64,000 nt of DNA. Origin: Marinoscillum sp. 108 (GTDB lineage Bacteria > Bacteroidota > Bacteroidia > Cytophagales > Cyclobacteriaceae). The stretch lies in NCBI RefSeq assembly GCF_902506655.1, contig NZ_LR734808.1, positions 62,001 to 126,000 of the forward strand, given 5' to 3'. Under the pieces are notes generated by a model that saw only the letters and a program-made list of their open reading frames with translations, had not been told where the DNA came from and did no database searches. A program made the position numbers and the translations under genes. Within the stretch, counting starts at the first letter, position 1; each line of letters opens with the position of its first letter. Positions 28,002 through 36,857 of this stretch are shown here, one piece after another.

Positions 28002-28589
28002 ATGTTTACAGGAATCATCGAGTCGCTTGGCAATCTTAAGGAAACTAAAAGAGATGGTACGAATCTTCATCTGAAAATTTCTTCGGACATCAGTCATGAA
28101 TTGAAAGTAGACCAAAGTGTTAATCATAACGGCATTTGCCTCACTGTAACTGAAGTGCAGGATGGTGCCCACTGGGTAACAGCTATTGATGAGACTTTGA
28201 AAAGAACGAACCTTGGGACTTTGAGCCCGGGTGATGAGATTAACCTGGAAAGATGCCTGCAAATGAATGGCCGTTTTGATGGACACATAGTGCAAGGGCA
28301 TGTGGATACCACTGCTGTGGTGGAGCGGGTAGAGGATAAGGATGGTTCGTGGATCTACAGGTTTGAACTGGGGCCGTCCGAAGAGGTGATGGTGGAGAAG
28401 GGGAGCGTTTGCATCAATGGTGTGAGCCTGACATGTTTCGATATATTCGAAAATTTCTTTAGTGTTGGGATAATTCCCTATACTTTTGATCATACCAACT
28501 TCCGAAATTTGAGAAAAGGGAGCATCGTTAACATTGAATTTGATATTATTGGGAAGTATATAAAGAAGTTACAAACCAAACCGGCCTAA
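28002..28589 (+). CDS. ribE: Riboflavin synthase alpha chain
   Basis: A 195-residue enzyme that dismutates two lumazine molecules to riboflavin. The two lumazine-binding repeats are clear: the first begins MFTGIIESLG with VNHNGICLTV, the second has GHVDTTAVVE and CINGVSLTCF. Length is normal. The LytTR regulator gene starts 4 bases after its stop, so the two are cotranscribed. Confidence 0.96.
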   Translation: MFTGIIESLGNLKETKRDGTNLHLKISSDISHELKVDQSVNHNGICLTVTEVQDGAHWVTAIDETLKRTNLGTLSPGDEINLERCLQMNGRFDGHIVQGHVDTTAVVERVEDKDGSWIYRFELGPSEEVMVEKGSVCINGVSLTCFDIFENFFSVGIIPYTFDHTNFRNLRKGSIVNIEFDIIGKYIKKLQTKPA

Positions 28590-28593
28590 ATAA

Positions 28594-29295
28594 ATGACCT
28601 TGAACTGTATGATTGTAGACGATGACGAAATGTCTCGTTTGCTGGTAAGTAGATTTATAGAACAAACTGACTTTCTCAATCTTACGCACGTCCTGGATAA
28701 CACCATAGAAGCCTCTAACATACTCGTTGGAGAGAAAAACAATGATGTGGATCTTGTTTTTCTTGATGTGGAAATGCCAGAGATGACTGGCCTTGAGTTA
28801 TCAAAGTCACTCAAGAATACCTATCCGATTATTTTCATTACTTCCAAAAAGGAGTACGCCATTGAGGCCTTTGAGGATAATGTGCTTGATTACCTCGTCA
28901 AACCAATAGAATATACCCGGTTTTTGAAATCGGTGATAAAGGCCAGAGAGGAGCGCGAAAAAGAGCTGAAGTTTGCTGAAATGGAGGATCACATTTTTGT
29001 GAAGTCTGACTCCAAACTGGTGCGAATCCCTTTTGAGAATTTGTTTTTTGTGGAGGCCCTGGCAGACTATGTGATCTTCAATACACTCAAGGGCAAATTC
29101 ATTGTGCATCACACTATGAAGGGAATCGAGAAGAGATTGCCTATGAGCATGTTTAGCAGGGTGCACAGGTCTTACATCATCAACAGGAGCAAGATCAGCA
29201 ATATTGAGGATTTCAATATCTCCATTAGTGATAAGGTGATCCCGATAGGTGCTTCTTACAAGGATGAGTTTCTTTCCAGGGTCAATATGCTTTAG
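28594..29295 (+). CDS. LytTR-type response regulator (orphan)
   Basis: A 233-residue regulator. The receiver domain (1-115) has the acidic pocket IVDDDE, the phospho-acceptor Asp58 in LVFLDVEMPEMTG and the conserved Lys in YLVKPIEYTR. The LytTR DNA-binding domain (about 130-233) has FFVEALADYVIF and MSMFSRVHRSYIINR. No histidine kinase lies next to it, unlike the pair at 62205-63999. It is cotranscribed with ribE (4-base gap) and overlaps the convergent PAP2 gene by 14 bases. Confidence 0.93.
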   Translation: MTLNCMIVDDDEMSRLLVSRFIEQTDFLNLTHVLDNTIEASNILVGEKNNDVDLVFLDVEMPEMTGLELSKSLKNTYPIIFITSKKEYAIEAFEDNVLDYLVKPIEYTRFLKSVIKAREEREKELKFAEMEDHIFVKSDSKLVRIPFENLFFVEALADYVIFNTLKGKFIVHHTMKGIEKRLPMSMFSRVHRSYIINRSKISNIEDFNISISDKVIPIGASYKDEFLSRVNML

Positions 29296-29842
29296 CCCTG
29301 AGCCGGAAGGATTTCATAGTGGCATACAGGACATAAGCCCAGAAAACTCCCACCAGCATACCTACCAAAATATCAGCCGGGTAATGAACGCCCAGATATA
29401 CCCGGCTATAACTTACTATGGCGGCCCATAGCAGAAGTCCCTTACTGAAAAGAGAGCGTTCCTTAAAATAGAAAAAGGCAGCTAGACCAAAGGAGTTGGC
29501 CGCATGCCCGGAAGCAAAACCAAACTTCCCACGGCATTCACCTATGATGACGATCAGATCCTCCAGGGCCGGATCTTTGCAGGGTCGCAGGCGTTCGAAA
29601 TAGGGTTTCATAAATCCTGCAGTGGTTTGGTCGGTGCAAATGATCACAACGATAAGAGTAATCAGAGGCCATAGGAGCTTCTTGCCTTCCTGCTGATACA
29701 GCCTGAAAATCAAATACAGGTACAGGGGAATCCACAGGTACTTGTCTGACATCCAGATCATGAATGTATCCAGGTAGGGTGAACCCAGACCATTCAGGGT
29801 TAAAAAGATTTTCTCATCCAGTTCCAGCACCCATTCAAGCAT
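29282..29842 (-). CDS. PAP2-superfamily phosphatase (lipid phosphatase-like)
   Basis: A 186-residue membrane protein with about five spans. The PAP2 catalytic set is intact: KPYFERLRPCKDP (motif 1), SGHAANSFGLAAF (motif 2) and SRVYLGVHYPADIL (motif 3). The family dephosphorylates lipid pyrophosphates such as undecaprenyl pyrophosphate or phosphatidate. Start at ATG 29842 (MLEWVLELDEKIF) is preferred over the longer frame because it overlaps the hemF stop by 8 bases (ATGCTTGA), a translational coupling. Confidence 0.92.
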   Translation of the reverse strand: MLEWVLELDEKIFLTLNGLGSPYLDTFMIWMSDKYLWIPLYLYLIFRLYQQEGKKLLWPLITLIVVIICTDQTTAGFMKPYFERLRPCKDPALEDLIVIIGECRGKFGFASGHAANSFGLAAFFYFKERSLFSKGLLLWAAIVSYSRVYLGVHYPADILVGMLVGVFWAYVLYATMKSFRLRAKAY

Positions 29843-30758
29843 GATCCAGCCAGTTGATGTCTTTTTTGAGCCACTTGAGCGTCTCAGCTTCGGGTGAGTT
29901 TGCCTGGGGTTGATGGTCATAGTGCCACTGTGCCAGTGGAGGCATGCTCATCAGAATGGATTCTGTGCGACCATCGGTGTCCAGGCCAAACTTGGTGCCC
30001 TTATCCCATACCAGGTTAAACTCTACATAGCGCCCACGCCTGACCATTTGCCAGTTTTTGTGTGTCTCTTCGTAGGGTTTTCCCCGATACTTGTGGGCAT
30101 AATATTCATAGAGAGGGAGAAAGGCATTTCCTACATTTTGCTGAAAAGCCCACAAGGTATTAAATGACTTTTCTTCAGTTTCTGGATGTAGCCGGTCATA
30201 GAAAATACCACCTACTCCGCGCGTCTCCTTGCGGTGGCGGATGTAGAAATAATCATCAGCCCATTGTTTAAATCTAGGATAAAATGAAGGGTCTGTTTGA
30301 TCACATACAGCCTTGAGTTGATGGTGAAAGTATCCTCCGTCTTCTGGGGTGATGTAGTGTGGTGTGAGGTCTATGCCACCACCAAACCAATAGGTTCCTT
30401 TTTCATTTTGGTCCAGAGGAGTAGTCTCGAAGTATCGTACATTCATGTGGATGATAGGCATCCATGGGTTGACAGGGTGGAGGACTATGGATACCCCTGT
30501 GGCATAAAATTCAGATGGAGACAATGCCAGACCCTTCTGGATTTTTTCGGGCAGAGGTCCATGAACGGCCGAGAAATTGACACCTCCTTTTTCTATGAGG
30601 TTACCATTGGTTATCACTCTGGTGCGTCCACCACCGCCTTCAGCACGATCCCATAGGTCCTCTCTGAATTGAGATTTTCCATCGAGCGTGGTGAGTCCTG
30701 CACAGATTTGATCCTGAAGGTTTTTAAACCAATTTTCAACTTGTTTCCGTTGTTCCAT
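29835..30758 (-). CDS. hemF: Oxygen-dependent coproporphyrinogen III oxidase
   Basis: A 307-residue cytoplasmic enzyme of haem biosynthesis that decarboxylates two propionates of coproporphyrinogen III using O2. Signatures are GGGGRTRVITNGNLIEKGG, NPWMPIIHMNVRYFE, the WFGGGIDLTPHY motif and RRGRYVEFNLVWDKGTKFGL. Length is normal. It starts 2 bases after the tamL stop and its end overlaps the PAP2 start, so all three form one operon. Confidence 0.97.
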   Translation of the reverse strand: MEQRKQVENWFKNLQDQICAGLTTLDGKSQFREDLWDRAEGGGGRTRVITNGNLIEKGGVNFSAVHGPLPEKIQKGLALSPSEFYATGVSIVLHPVNPWMPIIHMNVRYFETTPLDQNEKGTYWFGGGIDLTPHYITPEDGGYFHHQLKAVCDQTDPSFYPRFKQWADDYFYIRHRKETRGVGGIFYDRLHPETEEKSFNTLWAFQQNVGNAFLPLYEYYAHKYRGKPYEETHKNWQMVRRGRYVEFNLVWDKGTKFGLDTDGRTESILMSMPPLAQWHYDHQPQANSPEAETLKWLKKDINWLDHA

Positions 30759-30760
30759 GT

Positions 30761-33220
30761 CTAAAAGGGGTAACCTATCCCTATATTAACCGCAGCCCGG
30801 TTTTTAAAATCCCACAAATCATTCAACTGATAATCACCTAAAATGAAGCGCTGGCCCATCGGATAAGCCGGATCCACCATCTTGTAAGCGATATCCGTTC
30901 TGAGGACCAAAAAGGAGAAGTCGAAACGCAGACCAAACCCCGCACCCACAGCGATCTCCTTAGGGAAAGTTTTGAGCCGGAAGACCCCATCATCATTGGT
31001 GCCGTTTCCGTAGCCATCGGTCTCCTTTTCGACAGTTTCACTATTCCACAGCCAGATGTTTCCTGCATCGATAAACAGGGCGTAATCAATGAACCCTACC
31101 AGATCCCGTCTAAACTCCACGCTTGCTTCCATGATGATGTCTCCCGGCTGTTCACGGCTATTATTCACCTCTATATCTCCGCCATCATCTGAGGTGCTGT
31201 ATACGGCATAGGCACCTGGTCCCAGACGTCTGGGCTGCCAGGCCCGAATGCTGTTGCTTCCGCCGGCAAAGAAGTACTTCTCGTAGGGCAGTGCCTTATT
31301 GCTTCCGTAGGCATACGCCATTCCCAGATTGAGACGGTAAGCCAGCGATGATTTGGAGCTGAGGCGATTGGTACGGCGGACATCCACACTGGCTTTCACG
31401 TAGTGGTAGTACTCCAGCGAGTCAAATGAGTTACTGAGGGGTTTTTTACCCAGAATACTTTGAAGGTTTCCCCCGGTTTCTATATAGCCCTGCCAAAGTC
31501 CCGAATTGGTGCGGCCACCGAGACCATAATTGTTTTGATTGAACTGTGTGCTGAATGAGGTGAAACTAACAAATGAAGATTGAAATGAACTCACCAACGA
31601 CTGATTACCACTGTCTTCCAGGGCCTTCAGCGTATCTGTAAAGCTGTCGGAATTTATGGAATTGATATAACTGAGATCAAAGGGTTTCAGGGTGAACTGG
31701 GTGCTTTCCTTGACCTGCCATATGTAGGACATACTTCCATTGAAGGTGGTACGTGTGTACTCATCTTTTCTGTCCTCAAAATTAACCCCAGTAGCAATTT
31801 TCGTCCTAGGGTTGTACCGCCCAATGGCGGCCCTCTGAGACTCCCGCATGGGAAAAAGGAACTGAGGGAAGGTAACCGAAAGCTGGCCTCCATACTGAAA
31901 CCGCGAGTAGTTGGTATTGTCTTCACTAACACTCTTGATACCCTGAATGCTGGCATTTCCATCCAGTTGGATGATTTCCAGGCCTCCAAAAACGTTTCGG
32001 CTTTTCGCATTAAAATTAAAAAACGGACCGGGAGGCCCCTGAGCATGCTCCAATACGCTCAATCCCATGTCAGTGGAAGTCTGGTATTTTTTCAATGGGC
32101 TGGTGAAAATATTGGCAATAAACTCTCCGCCACTACTATCGTAGTTGATGTTTACAAATTTGAAGATATCCAGGTAGGAGAGCTGTTTTTGGGTTTCCAG
32201 GGTGTTTTGTTTGCTGTAAAGGCTGTCCTTTTCCAGGAAAATTCTCCAGCTCAACAGTCGCTCCGGGTACTTGTCGTTGGTGAAGCTATAGGTGATATCA
32301 TGGTATTCCTCGGTTTGCCTGTTTTGTGAATTGGTCAAAGCTGTTTCGTTGGAGAAAATCACTGAATCCATCCTGAAGGTTCTGTGTTGGGACTTGCCTG
32401 GCGGATTGGCTATGTTTTCCCGTATCAATAATCTTCTGTCGTCCAGTTGGGTGGAGTCTACCTCAAACAGAACGTACTGCTTCTTAAAGTCATAATATCC
32501 ATTGTTGGACATCAGGTCGTATACCCGATCCCTTTCTTTGCCGAAGAGCTCTTGGTCGTACTGTTTACCGACCATTTTTTGTTGATTGATGTTAGCTTCG
32601 AACAGGCTCTTGACTTGCTTGTCCTGGATCTTGTACACAATGGAATCAATAGTGTAAGGCTTGCTTTCCAGAATTTTATACGTCACAAACGTGCGTTGAT
32701 TTCTGTGAGTGACGTTCGTGGAAATCTTAGCATTAAAATACCCTTTGGAAAAGAGATAATTTCTAAGGTTGATGGTAGAATTGATCAGTTGTGTACTGTC
32801 AAATACTGCCAATTGCTCACCCCAACGCATGAGCTGATTACCTTCACGCAGTGTTTTCTCGATTTTTTCTGTCTTTTGTATTTTTTTGGAAGTGAGTTTG
32901 GTCTTTCGCGAGTCGGACTTTGCTCCAGCTATTTTCTTGTCGTACTTAAGGGTGATTCGCTCTCTTTTGCGAAGCAGTTTTGCAGAGTCGAGGTTGCTTT
33001 CACCCCATTTGTAGACGTGCACGAGATGCGCGATAGGGAGGCCCAGGAGTCGTGAGTTGGGTGTTTGGGTCAGCTGAGTCTGGAGAGATTCCTCATTAAT
33101 GGGCCCCACCGATTTAATGTTCTGTTTGTACAGGATCGTCTCATCCTTTTTTAGGTACTTTGTGCCTATACAGGAAGAAACGGAAACAGTAATAAATAGA
33201 AGGAGAATTTTAATTTTCAA
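30761..33220 (-). CDS. tamL: BamA/TamA-superfamily outer membrane protein with lipoprotein signal (TamL type)
   Basis: An 819-residue outer-membrane protein of the Omp85 superfamily. It has POTRA-like repeats (about 20-330; NYLFSKGYFNAKI, YKILESKPYTIDSIV), then a 16-strand barrel domain ending in VNIGIGYPF with the terminal aromatic. The lipobox (VSVSSC, Cys17 from the start used here) marks it as the lipoprotein TamA version found in Bacteroidota, which works with a TamB protein on outer-membrane assembly. No ATG exists; I chose TTG 33220 because it gives a clean signal (MKIKILLLFIT). A TTG at 33235 would overlap the divergent trmH start. Confidence 0.88.
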   Translation of the reverse strand: MKIKILLLFITVSVSSCIGTKYLKKDETILYKQNIKSVGPINEESLQTQLTQTPNSRLLGLPIAHLVHVYKWGESNLDSAKLLRKRERITLKYDKKIAGAKSDSRKTKLTSKKIQKTEKIEKTLREGNQLMRWGEQLAVFDSTQLINSTINLRNYLFSKGYFNAKISTNVTHRNQRTFVTYKILESKPYTIDSIVYKIQDKQVKSLFEANINQQKMVGKQYDQELFGKERDRVYDLMSNNGYYDFKKQYVLFEVDSTQLDDRRLLIRENIANPPGKSQHRTFRMDSVIFSNETALTNSQNRQTEEYHDITYSFTNDKYPERLLSWRIFLEKDSLYSKQNTLETQKQLSYLDIFKFVNINYDSSGGEFIANIFTSPLKKYQTSTDMGLSVLEHAQGPPGPFFNFNAKSRNVFGGLEIIQLDGNASIQGIKSVSEDNTNYSRFQYGGQLSVTFPQFLFPMRESQRAAIGRYNPRTKIATGVNFEDRKDEYTRTTFNGSMSYIWQVKESTQFTLKPFDLSYINSINSDSFTDTLKALEDSGNQSLVSSFQSSFVSFTSFSTQFNQNNYGLGGRTNSGLWQGYIETGGNLQSILGKKPLSNSFDSLEYYHYVKASVDVRRTNRLSSKSSLAYRLNLGMAYAYGSNKALPYEKYFFAGGSNSIRAWQPRRLGPGAYAVYSTSDDGGDIEVNNSREQPGDIIMEASVEFRRDLVGFIDYALFIDAGNIWLWNSETVEKETDGYGNGTNDDGVFRLKTFPKEIAVGAGFGLRFDFSFLVLRTDIAYKMVDPAYPMGQRFILGDYQLNDLWDFKNRAAVNIGIGYPF

Positions 33221-33234
33221 ACCCAGCTCGCCCA

Positions 33235-33981
33235 ATGGTATCTATTAAACAATCAAAATTCATCAAATCACTGAAGATAAAAAAGTACCGCACAAAGGAA
33301 AAGTGTTTTATCATAGAGGGTAGAAAGAATGTATTGGAGGCCATCGAGTCAAATTATACGGTTAGGTATCTTCTGGCCACCAATGATTTCCTTCATAACA
33401 ACACATTGCCATCCACTATTGTTAAAGATGTAATTATTAAAGTGGATTCCAATACGCTCACGGAGTTGGGTACCTTTCAGACCAACAATGATTGTCTCGC
33501 AGTGGTGGAAATGCCCGAGCAGGAATTGGCCGAAGTGCCTTTCAACGATCATCTGGTGGTACTGGATGGAGTGAGTGATCCTGGTAATATGGGCACGATC
33601 ATTCGTACGATGGATTGGTTCGGGTTGAAGTACCTCATTTGCTCTCAGGATTCAGCGGATGTTTATAACCCTAAAGTAGTGAATGCTACGATGGGGTCGT
33701 TTGCCCGTGTCAGGGTAATTTACACTGATATCTCCAGATTTATCTCCGACGCCCCTGTTCCTTCATTTGGGGCAGACCTGGAGGGTATTGCTCCTTCACG
33801 GTGGTCAACACAAGAGCCGGTGATGCTGGTCATGGGCAGTGAATCCCATGGACTGAGTCCGGAGGTGAAAGCGGTGATCTCAGGCAAGGTGAGTATCCCG
33901 AAAGTAGGGATGGCAGAGTCACTCAATGTGGCCATTGCCACGGGGATCCTCTGCCATCACCTCAGGTTTAATCTTTCCTGA
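33235..33981 (+). CDS. TrmH/SpoU-family RNA methyltransferase
   Basis: A 248-residue 2'-O-ribose methyltransferase of the SPOUT knot class. The N-terminus is the L30e-like substrate-binding domain ([20 protein letters not shown]). The knot motifs follow: [20 protein letters not shown] (motif 1), [12 protein letters not shown] (motif 2) and [17 protein letters not shown] (motif 3). Whether it modifies tRNA or 23S rRNA cannot be told. Its ATG lies 14 bases from the divergent tamL start, and its 3' end overlaps pgi by 14 bases. Confidence 0.93.
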   Translation: MVSIKQSKFIKSLKIKKYRTKEKCFIIEGRKNVLEAIESNYTVRYLLATNDFLHNNTLPSTIVKDVIIKVDSNTLTELGTFQTNNDCLAVVEMPEQELAEVPFNDHLVVLDGVSDPGNMGTIIRTMDWFGLKYLICSQDSADVYNPKVVNATMGSFARVRVIYTDISRFISDAPVPSFGADLEGIAPSRWSTQEPVMLVMGSESHGLSPEVKAVISGKVSIPKVGMAESLNVAIATGILCHHLRFNLS

Positions 33982-35623
33982 GCTGCTTATAAGCATTGAT
34001 GAGTCCGGAAGTAGAAGCGTCATGATCATGAATGCTCTCCTCACCGGAAAGTTTAGGAAGAATGGCTTTAGCCAACTGTTTTCCAAGTTCCACGCCCCAC
34101 TGATCGAAACTGAAGATATTCCAGATGATTCCCTGAACGAATATTTTATGCTCATACATGGCAATCAGCGACCCCAGGGTTCTCGGCGTGAGCTTTTTGT
34201 AGAGAATACTGTTAGTCGGACGGTTACCCTCAAATACTTTAAAAGGTGAGAGCAGGTCTATGGTCTCCTGATCAGCCCCACCAGCCTTGAACTCTGATTC
34301 TACCGCCTCTCTGGATTTACCCATCAGGAGCGCTTCTGTTTGAGCGAAAAAATTGGCTAACAATTTCTCGTGATGGTCGTCCAGTGGATTTTGACTTTGG
34401 GCAGCAGCCAGAAAATCACAGGGGATCAACTTAGTACCCTGGTGAATCAGCTGGTAAAAGGCATGCTGACCATTGGTGCCGGGCTCACCCCAAATGATGG
34501 GTCCGGTCTGATAAGTCACCTTTTGCCCGTTTCTCCCCACATATTTTCCATTACTCTCCATGTCACCTTGCTGCAAGTACGGAGCAAAAGCGTGCATGTA
34601 TTGGTCATAGGGCAAAATGGCCTGTGTCTCGGCCCCAAAGAAGTTGTTATACCATATGCCCAGAAGCGCCAGGATAGTAGGCAAGTTGTCCTCATGAGGC
34701 GTATTAAGGAAGTGCTGGTCCATAGCTTCAGCACCCTCCAAAAGCTCCCAAAACCGGTCAAAACCAATGGCGCAGGCTATCGGCATCCCGATGGCCGACC
34801 ATAGCGAATACCGGCCACCTACCCAGTCCCAGAACTCAAACATGTTTGCCTCGTCTATACCAAACTGGGTAACAGACTCCTTGTTGGTAGAGATGGCAAT
34901 GAAGTGATCTTTTACATATTTCTCATCCTTAGCCGCATCCAGAAACCATTTTTTAGCTGAGAGGGCATTGGTCATGGTCTCTTGCGTGGTGAAGGTCTTT
35001 GAGGCGATAATGAACAGTGTAGTCTCAGGGTCTACAGCTTTCAGCACATTCACTATGTGCGTGCTGTCCACATTGGACACAAAGTGAGATTGAATACCTG
35101 CTTTCTGGTAAGGTTTCAGACATTCTGTGACCATAAATGGGCCCAGATCTGACCCACCAATTCCGATATTGACAATGTGTTCAATCCTTTTGCCGGTATA
35201 CCCCTTGAGGTCACCCTGGTGGAGTCGCTCGGTGAAGGATTTCATGCGATCCAGCACGCTCATTACTGCAGGAGTAATGTTCTCACCATTGACATAGTAG
35301 GGTTTTTTACCGCAGTTTCTCAGCGCCACATGGAGAACCGCTCTGTTTTCAGTAAGGTTGATCGGCTCACCACCGAACATTTGTTTTTTGGCTTCCTGAA
35401 GCCCCATTTCTTCAGCTAGCTCACAAAGTAACGTGAAGGTTTTGCTGTTAATTCTGTTTTTGGAAAAGTCGAGAAGGATATCCTCGAAGGTTTTTGAGAA
35501 GGTTTCAAAACGATGCGGGTCTTGCTCGAAGAGCGTCCGCATGTGGGTTTCTTTTATAGTATCAAAGTGTTTGGTAAGTGCTTTCCAGGAGTTGGATTCT
35601 TCAGGATTTATGGTTGATAGCAT
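33968..35623 (-). CDS. pgi: Glucose-6-phosphate isomerase
   Basis: A 551-residue glycolytic enzyme that interconverts glucose 6-phosphate and fructose 6-phosphate. Family motifs are [56 protein letters not shown] and [20 protein letters not shown], with the closing [17 protein letters not shown]. Length is normal. It converges with the TrmH gene (14-base overlap). An 8-bp inverted repeat lies just upstream of its start. Confidence 0.98.
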   Translation of the reverse strand: MLSTINPEESNSWKALTKHFDTIKETHMRTLFEQDPHRFETFSKTFEDILLDFSKNRINSKTFTLLCELAEEMGLQEAKKQMFGGEPINLTENRAVLHVALRNCGKKPYYVNGENITPAVMSVLDRMKSFTERLHQGDLKGYTGKRIEHIVNIGIGGSDLGPFMVTECLKPYQKAGIQSHFVSNVDSTHIVNVLKAVDPETTLFIIASKTFTTQETMTNALSAKKWFLDAAKDEKYVKDHFIAISTNKESVTQFGIDEANMFEFWDWVGGRYSLWSAIGMPIACAIGFDRFWELLEGAEAMDQHFLNTPHEDNLPTILALLGIWYNNFFGAETQAILPYDQYMHAFAPYLQQGDMESNGKYVGRNGQKVTYQTGPIIWGEPGTNGQHAFYQLIHQGTKLIPCDFLAAAQSQNPLDDHHEKLLANFFAQTEALLMGKSREAVESEFKAGGADQETIDLLSPFKVFEGNRPTNSILYKKLTPRTLGSLIAMYEHKIFVQGIIWNIFSFDQWGVELGKQLAKAILPKLSGEESIHDHDASTSGLINAYKQLRKD

Positions 35624-35632
35624 TTGTTCGTT

Positions 35633-35655
35633 TTTCTTGTAAACTTCACAAGAAA
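35633..35655. promoter_or_regulatory. Inverted repeat upstream of pgi (operator candidate)
   Basis: TTTCTTGT (35633-35640) and ACAAGAAA (35648-35655) are a perfect 8-bp inverted repeat with a 7-base spacer, 10 to 32 bases before the pgi start. It could be a regulator site or a leader hairpin; there is no T-tract that would make it a terminator. Confidence 0.5.
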
Positions 35656-35738
35656 GGAGAGCATTTACAATAAATTCAACCGCATAATCTTCCCAAGAGT
35701 GCGATTTAATTAATTGTCACTAAAAAGCCTGCTGAAAA

Positions 35739-36749
35739 TTAGAAGAAAATGCCAAATCCCATTCCTTCTCTTTCGAAAAGCACATACATGTACACGATAA
35801 AACCAAGCAGATACAGCACACCCTCTGAGCGATCCAGCTTATACTTAGCGAATGTGAACATGAAGATGAAAAGCATCAGTGTACCGATCATACAGAAGTA
35901 TAAATCCATGTTAAGTGAAGGAGGGTAACCAAGAGGTGAGTGAATAAGGCCCGTGGCACCGATCACCAGCAGCAGGTTGAAAATGTTGGAACCAACAATG
36001 TTCCCGACCGCCAGATCGGATTTCTTTTGAAAAGCTGCAACCGCTGAGGTCGCTAACTCTGGCAGAGACGTACCAGCTGCCAGTATGGTCAATCCGATGA
36101 GTTTTTCACTTACGTTGAAAGTTTTCGCAATTTCAACTGCATTGTCCACGATCATCTTTCCTCCGAAGATCAATCCTGCAATCCCCAAAGAGATCATCAT
36201 GGTGGTTTTTACGCTTCCGAAAATGACGATATCCTCTACCAACTCACCCTCATCAGGATTTCTGGTCAGGTTCATGAAGATATACACCAGAAACAGAATA
36301 AACATGACCAGGAGGATGCTGGCGTCAAGTACGTTCAGTGTGTTTTTTTCAGCGCCAAAAAAGAGCACATCATTGACCAGAATGAAAAATATAAAAGTAG
36401 CCAGAAGGGAGTAGGGAATTTCCTTCCAAAGGGCATTTCGTTGTACCGTAAGAGGGTATATGATACTGGATATCCCTAATATCAAAAAGACATTGAAGAT
36501 ATTGGATCCAATGATATTGCCAAAGACTATGTCATTCGTGCCTTCATCCGTTGTTACTGTTCCGGATATGATATTGACTACCAACTCTGGGGCTGAGGTG
36601 CCCATGGCAACCACGGTTAGGCCGATGGCAATATCTGAAACATTGAATCTCTTAGCCAGGGACGAAGCTCCATTCACCAAAAAATCTGCTCCTTTGATTA
36701 GGAGAACAAATCCCACTGCTACTAATAGAATATTGATAAATACAGTCAA
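35739..36749 (-). CDS. Calcium/sodium antiporter (CaCA family)
   Basis: A 336-residue inner-membrane exchanger with about ten spans in two inverted halves. The two alpha-repeats are clear: GLTVVAMGTSAPELVVNIIS near the N-terminus and LTILAAGTSLPELATSAVAA in the second half, each followed by a glycine-rich GNIIGSNIFN or GNIVGSNIFN turn. The architecture is that of E. coli YrbG. It extrudes Ca2+ in exchange for Na+ or H+. It sits between pgi and the mutase on the same strand with gaps of 115 and 108 bases. Confidence 0.95.
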   Translation of the reverse strand: MTVFINILLVAVGFVLLIKGADFLVNGASSLAKRFNVSDIAIGLTVVAMGTSAPELVVNIISGTVTTDEGTNDIVFGNIIGSNIFNVFLILGISSIIYPLTVQRNALWKEIPYSLLATFIFFILVNDVLFFGAEKNTLNVLDASILLVMFILFLVYIFMNLTRNPDEGELVEDIVIFGSVKTTMMISLGIAGLIFGGKMIVDNAVEIAKTFNVSEKLIGLTILAAGTSLPELATSAVAAFQKKSDLAVGNIVGSNIFNLLLVIGATGLIHSPLGYPPSLNMDLYFCMIGTLMLFIFMFTFAKYKLDRSEGVLYLLGFIVYMYVLFEREGMGFGIFF

Positions 36750-36857
36750 GGCGGTTTTTAGGTTAGTTTAAGACGAATATAAATATTTATAGAATCCGTT
36801 TCAAAATTCCTTGCAAGATAACTAGATCAAAAGATTAAAGCAACAACCTCTAAAAAG

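Noticed and set aside
32447-33055. Open frame of 202 codons opposite the tamL gene
   Set aside because: It lies wholly within a well-supported Omp85 gene on the other strand and shows no domain.
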